Shown here: positions 57,263 to 64,000 of the stretch, one piece after another
How positions within the stretch are numbered: the stretch's first letter is position 1
Layout: the number at the start of each line of letters is the position of its first letter
Origin: Acinetobacter tibetensis
GTDB taxonomy: Bacteria; Pseudomonadota; Gammaproteobacteria; Pseudomonadales; Moraxellaceae
NCBI RefSeq assembly: GCF_023824315.1
Contig: NZ_CP098732.1
Coordinates: 1,550,001-1,614,000, forward strand
Length of the DNA stretch: 64,000 bases
Direction of reading: 5' to 3'
The notes under the pieces: model-generated
The model's database searches: none
What the model saw: only the letters and a program-made list of their open reading frames with translations
Told to the model about the DNA's origin: nothing
Translations under genes and position numbers: made by a program

Positions 57263-57713
57263 CGACTAACTGTCTTAAAATAAAAGTATTATTAATTTAA
57301 CAAAAATTTCAATTTGCTCGGAGAGGCTTACTTCCAGAAGCTTTTTATCAAGGGTAGCAGTTACTACGTGTCACATGTTGAAGTAATCAATAAACCTCAT
57401 AAAACTGTTGGTTCCGTTGACAGCATTAGTGCAATTACACCTAAAATTTATGAACTTTTACAACCTATTTTAGTGGTTACTTTTCCAGTGTTCATAAGCA
57501 ATATTCACCACTCATAATTAATTTCCTCTAAAATCAGCACAAGATGAATTGTTTTAAATATTTGAAATTAAATAAAAAATAAAGGTTTGGTTGAATATTT
57601 TTCTGGATTACTCAGATTATGTCTCTTATTTCGAGTAACGAGTTTCATAAGTCTCTATAAAATTTAAACTAATTGAACTATTCTTGCTTAGATCATTTTA
57701 CGTGGAGAAGTAA
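57263..57713. other. 450-bp spacer without a supported gene
   Basis: An open frame at 57314-57517 exists, but it has a TTG start, no ribosome site and no recognisable domain. I see no RNA gene. Weak AT-rich promoter-like DNA precedes the DUF3147 gene. Confidence 0.5.
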
Positions 57714-58064
57714 ATGCTTCCTCTGATTGTTAAGTACGCAATAACAGCAGGCATGGTTATACTTATTTCCGAAGTAGCAAAACGAAGTGACCGTTTAGGT
57801 GGGTTAATTGCAGCATTACCTCTAGTAACAGTACTGGTTCTGATCTGGATGAAATTAGAGGGACAGGAACCTCAAAAAATTGCCAATCATGCTCGGTATA
57901 CTTTTTGGTATGTCATACCGACTTTACCCATGTTTTTAGCATTTCCTCCATTGTATCAACGTTGTGGTTTTTGGATTGCTTTAGGTACTTGTTGTATTAT
58001 AACGATAATTATATTTTTGCTTTGGGCAAAGCTTTTACAACATTTTGGTATTCATCTCATTTAA
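57714..58064 (+). CDS. DUF3147 family membrane protein
   Basis: 116 residues, four transmembrane helices. 'LIVKYAITAGMVILISEVAKRSDRLGGLIAALPLVTVLVLIWM' is the characteristic DUF3147 opening. Function is unknown in the family. TGGAG lies at the usual distance from the start. It is 22 bp from the UDG-like gene, so perhaps co-transcribed. Confidence 0.88.
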   Translation: MLPLIVKYAITAGMVILISEVAKRSDRLGGLIAALPLVTVLVLIWMKLEGQEPQKIANHARYTFWYVIPTLPMFLAFPPLYQRCGFWIALGTCCIITIIIFLLWAKLLQHFGIHLI

Positions 58065-58086
58065 ATATAAGTGTTAATTTTAAGAA

Positions 58087-58671
58087 ATGTCAGTTATAGA
58101 AACCCACCCACTCGAACCTTTTTTACCAGCAAATGCAAAATTACTGATGCTAGGCAGTTTTCCACCGCCCAAAACTCGTTGGAAAATGGATTTTTATTAT
58201 CCGAATTATCAAAACGACATGTGGCGAATCTTTGGGCTGATCTTTTTCCAAGACAAGGCGTATTTTCTAGACCTTCCAAATAAGAATTTTTATGAGCAGA
58301 AAATCCGTGATTTTTTAACTGAAAAAGGGATCGCTATTTTTGATACGGCGTATCAAGTTGTTCGTTTAAAAGACAATGCCTCAGATAAATTTTTACATAT
58401 AGAAACGCCGACCGATTTAACGACCTTATTAGCCAAGATTCCTTTTTGTCAAAACATTGTCACTACAGGGGATAAGGCGACAGACACGCTTATGTTATCC
58501 ATGCCTGAAGGCACGGAAAAACCTATAATTGGGACAAGTTCGCAGACATTTTTTGCAGAGCGTGAGTTAACTTTATCTCGAATGCCATCATCTTCGCGCG
58601 CTTACCCATTAGCATTAGAGAAAAAAGCTGAAGCCTATCAACAGCTTTTTCAAAAAATTGGTTTAATTTAA
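58087..58671 (+). CDS. Uracil-DNA glycosylase family protein
   Basis: 194 residues with the UDG-superfamily fold. 'KLLMLGSFPPPKTRWKMDFYYPNYQNDMWRIFGLIF' matches the motif-1 region, and 'ERELTLSRMPSSSRAYPLALEKK' matches the C-terminal DNA-binding loop of this superfamily. It may excise damaged bases, although the family includes members without known activity. Convergent with the EamA gene, only 26 bp apart. Confidence 0.85.
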   Translation: MSVIETHPLEPFLPANAKLLMLGSFPPPKTRWKMDFYYPNYQNDMWRIFGLIFFQDKAYFLDLPNKNFYEQKIRDFLTEKGIAIFDTAYQVVRLKDNASDKFLHIETPTDLTTLLAKIPFCQNIVTTGDKATDTLMLSMPEGTEKPIIGTSSQTFFAERELTLSRMPSSSRAYPLALEKKAEAYQQLFQKIGLI

Positions 58672-58697
58672 ATAGATGTATCTTTTAAGTTAAAGCT

Positions 58698-59561
58698 TTA
58701 GGCATACTTTTTGGCATAGAAGACACACATAATGACGGCAAAACACACGAGAATCATGGAAAAATCGATGGCTTCATGAAGTACTAGAGTGCAAAGTATG
58801 AGTCCCAAAAAGGGTTGTAAAAGTTGAATTTGCCCAACACGTGCAACTCCTCCTAATGCCAAACCTTTGTACCAAAACACAAAACCAATCAACATGCTAA
58901 ATAGGGAAACATAGAACAATCCTGCATATGCTGTAATAGGAATAGATGCCCAGTTTTCAGGATAATAAATTCCAAATAACAGCAACATTAAAGGCAAAGC
59001 AATAATCAATGCCCAGCAAATGACTTGCCAACCACCAAGCTGCTTTGAGAGTTGTCCACCTTCGGCATAGCCTAAACCACAAACCAATACAGCCATGAGC
59101 ATATATAGATCAGCACTAAGATGAAAACTTTGCTGATCTTGAAACCACATAAATATGGCAACAAAGCTGCTGCCTATGATTGCAGAAAGCCAAAATTTAC
59201 TCGAAGGTCTTTCGCCTGCACGTAACACGGCAAAAATGGCGGTAGCTAAAGGGAGTAATGCCACGAAAACAAGGGCACGTGCAGCAGTCATGTTTTCTAA
59301 GGCAAGAGCGGTGAAAAATGGAAAACCAAATACAACGCCAAACGCAATCACAATTAAAGATTTGATTTGTTTCAGGTTCGGGAAGGGTTGTTGAAACAAA
59401 ATTAGGCATACAATTGCAAACCCAGCGGCAATGACAGCACGAGCGCCAGTAAGAAATTCTGGGCTGAATCCGACCACAGCAAGACGTGTGGCTGGCATAG
59501 AGCCTGCGAAAATGACCATGCCTAAAAAGCCATGTATCCAACCCATATTACTTTGCTTCAT
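58698..59561 (-). CDS. EamA/DMT family transporter
   Basis: 287 residues, ten transmembrane helices in two EamA repeats ('MGWIHGFLGMVIFAGSMPATRLAVVGFSPEFLTGAR' and 'VCGLGYAEGGQLSKQLGGWQVICWALIIALPLMLLL'). These are drug/metabolite exporters, often of amino acids. It diverges from a MocR-type regulator that very likely controls it. Confidence 0.92.
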   Translation of the reverse strand: MKQSNMGWIHGFLGMVIFAGSMPATRLAVVGFSPEFLTGARAVIAAGFAIVCLILFQQPFPNLKQIKSLIVIAFGVVFGFPFFTALALENMTAARALVFVALLPLATAIFAVLRAGERPSSKFWLSAIIGSSFVAIFMWFQDQQSFHLSADLYMLMAVLVCGLGYAEGGQLSKQLGGWQVICWALIIALPLMLLLFGIYYPENWASIPITAYAGLFYVSLFSMLIGFVFWYKGLALGGVARVGQIQLLQPFLGLILCTLVLHEAIDFSMILVCFAVIMCVFYAKKYA

Positions 59562-59618
59562 GCTTAAATCTCATTTTTCTATGATTCAATTACATGCCAA
59601 ATGAGAAGCTCTAAACAG

Positions 59619-59667
59619 ATACAATCCAGTACAATTTTAAATAACTGTATTGGTATACAATTTGTAC
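59619..59667. promoter_or_regulatory. Direct repeats in the EamA-MocR intergenic region
   Basis: ATACAATCCAGTAC (59619-59632) and ATACAATTTGTAC (59655-59667) are near-identical direct repeats whose starts are 36 bp apart. Between them an inverted-looking CTGTATTGG half occurs. MocR regulators bind such direct repeats, so this is the likely operator for both genes. Confidence 0.5.
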
Positions 59668-59699
59668 TGTCAGAGATCTATTAAATTGAATACTCAGCT

Positions 59700-61142
59700 A
59701 TGTATACGCAAAGCAAAATTGATATTGTGATTGAACAAATCAAATCACAAATCGCGAACCAGCGTTTTGTTGTTGGGGCGCGCTTACCTTCCGTACGGCG
59801 TTTAGCGCAAGATCTAAATTTTTCAATTTCGACAGTGGTAGAGGCGTATGCACGCTTAGTTACAGAGGGTGTACTCGAGGCAAGAGCGGGTTCTGGTTTT
59901 TATGTTAAAGGGCAGATGCAAGCGAAAAAAATAGCAGAACATCATGTTCAATATGATCGGGAAATTAATCCTTTATGGATTTCACGCCAATCTTTGGATG
60001 CGAATGAAGAAACGCTTAAACCTGGTTGCGGCTGGTTGCCTCCAGAGTGGATGCCTGAAAGCAGCTTGCGTAAGGCTTTAAAACACGCAGCGAAATCATC
60101 TTTAAAGATGCTGGTAGAATATCCTGTACCGCATGGTCATATGGGCTTAAGGCAATGGATTGCCCGTAAAAATAATCAGTATGAAATACAAGTTGAACCC
60201 TCACAAATCTTAATTACAGATTCTGGGACTCAGTCCATCGACTTAATTTTTCGTGTACATTTGAAAGCCGGGGATGTGATTCTAGTCGATGATCCATGCT
60301 ATTTTAACTTCCAAGCCCTCATTCAAGCCCATCGCTTACAAGCAATTGCAATTCCATTTACAACTCAAGGCCCTGATATTGAAAGTTTCGAACAAGCCTT
60401 ACAATATCAACCAAAGCTTTATCTAACCAATTCTGGAATTCATAATCCGACAGGGGCAACCTTATCTGTTCAAAGAGCCTATCAAGTTGCCAAATTGGCG
60501 GATCAAGCGAATCTATTGATTGTTGAAGATGATATTTTTTCGGAATTTGAATATGTTCCCGCGCCACGTTATTCCACACTTATGGGTTTGGGGCGGGTGA
60601 TTCAAATTGGCAGTTTCTCTAAAACCTTAACCGCTTCGCTACGCTGTGGTTATATCGTTTCTAATTCTCAGGATATTGAAAAATATATTGATTTAAAAAT
60701 TGCAACGAATTTTAGTAGTGGACATTTAAATGCAGAAATTGTGTTTGCTGCACTTATGGACAGTCAATATTTAAAACATATCGAGTCATTAAAAAAGAAA
60801 CTCAATACCAGTATGGGATTGTGCATTCAACGATTAAGGCAACTGCGTATTGAACCTGTACTTATTCCCAAAGCTGGAATTTTCTTATGGTGTAAACTGC
60901 CTTCAGAGATTGATGCGGCAGAATTATCTCGACGCTGTTTAAAACGCGGATTAATTCTTGCTCCAGGACACGCATTTAGCCAATCAGAAGGTGCAAAACA
61001 TTTAATGCGTTTTAATGTGGCGCAGTGTATGAATCCCCAAATATTTGAGATTATTGCGCAAGTGATGGATACCTTTAGTTTTGATCATGAAAAACCTAAT
61101 TCCGAAATGCTGACCAACAACAATGAAACACAATCGAATTAA
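59700..61142 (+). CDS. MocR-type regulator (GntR HTH plus aminotransferase domain)
   Basis: 480 residues. A winged helix of GntR type covers 1-70 ('RLPSVRRLAQDLNFSISTVVEAYARLVTEGVLEARAGSGFYV'), then a linker and a fold-type-I aminotransferase-like domain with the PLP lysine in 'GSFSKTLTASLRCGYIV'. MocR proteins sense PLP, amino acids or amines. It diverges from the EamA exporter gene (138 bp apart), a common regulator-transporter pairing. A C-terminal polar tail follows the domain. Confidence 0.93.
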   Translation: MYTQSKIDIVIEQIKSQIANQRFVVGARLPSVRRLAQDLNFSISTVVEAYARLVTEGVLEARAGSGFYVKGQMQAKKIAEHHVQYDREINPLWISRQSLDANEETLKPGCGWLPPEWMPESSLRKALKHAAKSSLKMLVEYPVPHGHMGLRQWIARKNNQYEIQVEPSQILITDSGTQSIDLIFRVHLKAGDVILVDDPCYFNFQALIQAHRLQAIAIPFTTQGPDIESFEQALQYQPKLYLTNSGIHNPTGATLSVQRAYQVAKLADQANLLIVEDDIFSEFEYVPAPRYSTLMGLGRVIQIGSFSKTLTASLRCGYIVSNSQDIEKYIDLKIATNFSSGHLNAEIVFAALMDSQYLKHIESLKKKLNTSMGLCIQRLRQLRIEPVLIPKAGIFLWCKLPSEIDAAELSRRCLKRGLILAPGHAFSQSEGAKHLMRFNVAQCMNPQIFEIIAQVMDTFSFDHEKPNSEMLTNNNETQSN

Positions 61143-61168
61143 GCTTCTTTAGATGAGAAAATATATAA

Positions 61169-61193
61169 GATGTAATGATTATGTCATTACATC
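61169..61193. terminator. Hairpin at the junction of the MocR and phospholipase genes
   Basis: GATGTAATGA / TCATTACATC with loop TTATG, overlapping the phospholipase D stop codon. It is followed on the minus strand by TTATATATTTT, so it is a weak terminator for that gene. Confidence 0.5.
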
Positions 61194-62740
61194 ATCCATT
61201 CAATCGGTAAGTAGGACAAACTCTTAAAAGTAAATCGCTGAAATTTAGTGGTGTGCGGATCAACATTATATTCAGTCACTTGCCCATTCTCATGATGTTC
61301 GAGCCAAATGATTTCCCCTTGAGGGTTGAGTTTTAATTCGTAGGCAACTTGTGGTAAATAACTGTCCATGGCATGTGTAACAAGGTTTTGTAAATGATCA
61401 GATTCGACAACTAATCCAACTTCAGTATTTAAGTTCACTGAACGAGGGTCAAAATTAAATGAACCAATAAAAACTTTGCCATCTACGTCAAAGAATTTGG
61501 CATGTAATCTTGATGAGCTTTTTGCTTTAGCAGGAATCAGGTTACCTGTGAGCACTTCATACCAAGTACGCTGTTTTCTCTGAATATCAGGCTTAAACTC
61601 ATAAAGTTGAATACCATTTTTAAGCAGTTCTTTCCGATATTTCTGGTAGAAGGCATGTACTATAGCAACATCATTTGCTAAAAATGAATTGGTTAAAACA
61701 CGAACTTTAATATTTTGATGTGAAATATCTGCAAGGAACGCTGTTCCATCTTTAGTGGGTACAAAATAAGCCGAGACTAATTCTAAATGTTCTTTAGGAA
61801 TACCCATTGCATGTTTCAGTTGAGAATAGAGCAATTTATCGTGTGCGATATTGCCAAGCGTTTTTTCTGGATAATCAGCCAAGAATTGTGCTTTAACCCA
61901 TTCAATCTTACGTTCCCGTAATTGCGTCATAATTTGTTTTTGTGCAAAATCTAGTCGGTTAATAAACTGTTCTCTTCCGAGATCGTTCATAGCATGACTT
62001 TTACGAAGTAAATCTAAATCATCTACCGATCCAACCCCAATCAATTGCTGTACTGAATAACTCAGGTCATTATTCCAGAAGTTAATAAAAATTTGATTGG
62101 CAGATTTTACGGCATTACCAAAGAACAAGATGTCCATATCGGTAAATTGAAAATCATTACCTGCATCAAAATATTCACGACTTATATTACGTCCCCCAGT
62201 CACTGCAATGGCACCATCGGCAATAATTAGCTTGTTATGCATACGATGATTGATTTGTTTCAAGCGGAAAGCATAATCAATGACCCTAAAATTACGGTAT
62301 TTGTAGGGGTTGTAGATTTTGATTTCGAAATTTGGATGTGCAACCAACTTTTCAAGTAATGGATCTAATTTGGTGCCATTTTGATCATCAATCATGAGAC
62401 GGACTTTAACGCCACGGTCTGCGGCTTTTAACAGTTCGGTCAGCATCATATGACCTAAGGAATCATCTTCCCAAATATAATATTGTAAATCGAGCGTATG
62501 TTTCGCTTCTCGTATTAAGTGAATACGTGATGCGATACTCATAAATGCATCATCTAATGCTAAATAGGCAGTAAGTCCTTGCTTGAGTTGGGCATCAACA
62601 TTTTGGCGTTGTATCCAATGTTCAGTGTGGTAGTTTGAAGCAGATTCTTTCTTTGCCTGATTTGGTGGAAGGCTACAAGCCGTGAGTAAACCTAAGTTTG
62701 CACATAATAATAAGGAGAAATATCTGGTATTTTTTTGCAT
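61187..62740 (-). CDS. Phospholipase D family lipoprotein (ClsC-like)
   Basis: A 517-residue precursor. The signal ends at the lipobox 'LLTACS' with lipidation Cys22. Two HKD motifs are present: 'HNKLIIADGAIAVTGG' (H168, K170, D175) and 'HAKFFDVDGKVFIGSFNFDPRS' near residues 405-428. The length and lipoprotein nature fit cardiolipin-synthase-like or phosphatidyltransferase proteins anchored in the envelope. Transfer versus hydrolysis cannot be told apart. Monocistronic. Confidence 0.88.
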   Translation of the reverse strand: MQKNTRYFSLLLCANLGLLTACSLPPNQAKKESASNYHTEHWIQRQNVDAQLKQGLTAYLALDDAFMSIASRIHLIREAKHTLDLQYYIWEDDSLGHMMLTELLKAADRGVKVRLMIDDQNGTKLDPLLEKLVAHPNFEIKIYNPYKYRNFRVIDYAFRLKQINHRMHNKLIIADGAIAVTGGRNISREYFDAGNDFQFTDMDILFFGNAVKSANQIFINFWNNDLSYSVQQLIGVGSVDDLDLLRKSHAMNDLGREQFINRLDFAQKQIMTQLRERKIEWVKAQFLADYPEKTLGNIAHDKLLYSQLKHAMGIPKEHLELVSAYFVPTKDGTAFLADISHQNIKVRVLTNSFLANDVAIVHAFYQKYRKELLKNGIQLYEFKPDIQRKQRTWYEVLTGNLIPAKAKSSSRLHAKFFDVDGKVFIGSFNFDPRSVNLNTEVGLVVESDHLQNLVTHAMDSYLPQVAYELKLNPQGEIIWLEHHENGQVTEYNVDPHTTKFQRFTFKSLSYLPIEWMM

Positions 62741-62797
62741 CTTGTTCTAATTCATTATTACCAATATAAATACATATTATCATGCGGTTATTGTTGA

Positions 62798-63976
<1,179 letters not shown>

Positions 63977-64000
63977 GTGAGTCCAGTTACTAGAAAAGAC

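Noticed and set aside
57314..57517. Open frame of 67 residues after the SDR operon
   Set aside because: TTG start, no ribosome site, no domain recognised. It could be a gene relic, but I cannot support it.

Overview
The window is a stretch of a low-GC (roughly 38-40 percent by eye) gammaproteobacterial chromosome that I assign to Acinetobacter. The reasons are the 16S rRNA sequence, a UmuDAb-type long UmuD with a UmuDAb-like operator, a stand-alone recR-ybaB-metZ block, aroQ-accB-accC, and many short proteins typical of the genus (DUF6231, DUF2797, DUF2750, YARHG-like). I cannot name the species. Almost everything is core chromosome. There is no prophage, integron, CRISPR array or recognisable defence island, and the only mobile DNA is one decayed IS982-family copy downstream of the rRNA operon.

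Layout. 1-8.7 kb: a partial UbiJ-like gene diverging from a phasin, then hupB-ppiD, DUF2797/DUF6231, a MetF-MetV-like fusion, a porin, a HIT hydrolase and a small secreted protein. 8.7-11.3 kb: a gene-free, hairpin-bearing spacer, then a 3-hydroxyisobutyrate-dehydrogenase-like enzyme and a PhaC-like hydrolase. 11.4-19.2 kb: metZ, ybaB-recR, rnd-ycgL, a MoxR ATPase with its VWA partner, and an orphan TrpB. 19.3-24.5 kb: small regulators and membrane proteins, and a two-subunit M16 peptidase pair. 24.6-28.3 kb: ftsY, two nitroreductase-like genes and a DUF2057 protein. 28.4-34.2 kb: a complete rRNA operon (16S, tRNA-Ile, tRNA-Ala, 23S, 5S) with promoter, processing stems and terminator. 34.2-36 kb: a short 57-residue ORF and the IS982 remnant. 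36-43.2 kb: MFS carrier, amidase, MASE1-GGDEF cyclase, secreted protein, and aroQ-accB-accC. 43.4-48 kb: the SOS mutagenesis pair umuD-umuC, an Imm33-like protein, a candidate sRNA, an HxlR regulator and tusDCBE. 48-52 kb: a GalE-like epimerase, fumC with a Fur-box palindrome, an unknown protein and a third nitroreductase. 52.3-57.2 kb: a LysR regulator diverging from an acyl-CoA dehydrogenase / APH-kinase / phosphatase / SDR operon. 57.7-64 kb: DUF3147, a UDG-like protein, an EamA exporter diverging from a MocR regulator, a phospholipase D lipoprotein, and glutathione-dependent formaldehyde dehydrogenase.

How the parts fit. Several neighbourhoods suggest joint function. The acyl-CoA dehydrogenase and APH kinase pair resembles the machinery that removes 4-hydroxy groups from acyl-CoAs. 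tusDCBE is a full sulfur relay for tRNA 2-thiolation. umuDC sits behind a UmuDAb-like operator. The Fur palindrome before fumC fits the known swap to an iron-independent fumarase under iron limitation. The best leads for new biology are the candidate sRNA near 45.9-46.0 kb, the hairpin covering a ribosome binding site at 21.25 kb, the orphan TrpB, the GalE homologue lacking the SDR lysine, and the structured leader before the unknown gene at 50.7 kb. I did not find a clearly undescribed multi-gene system.
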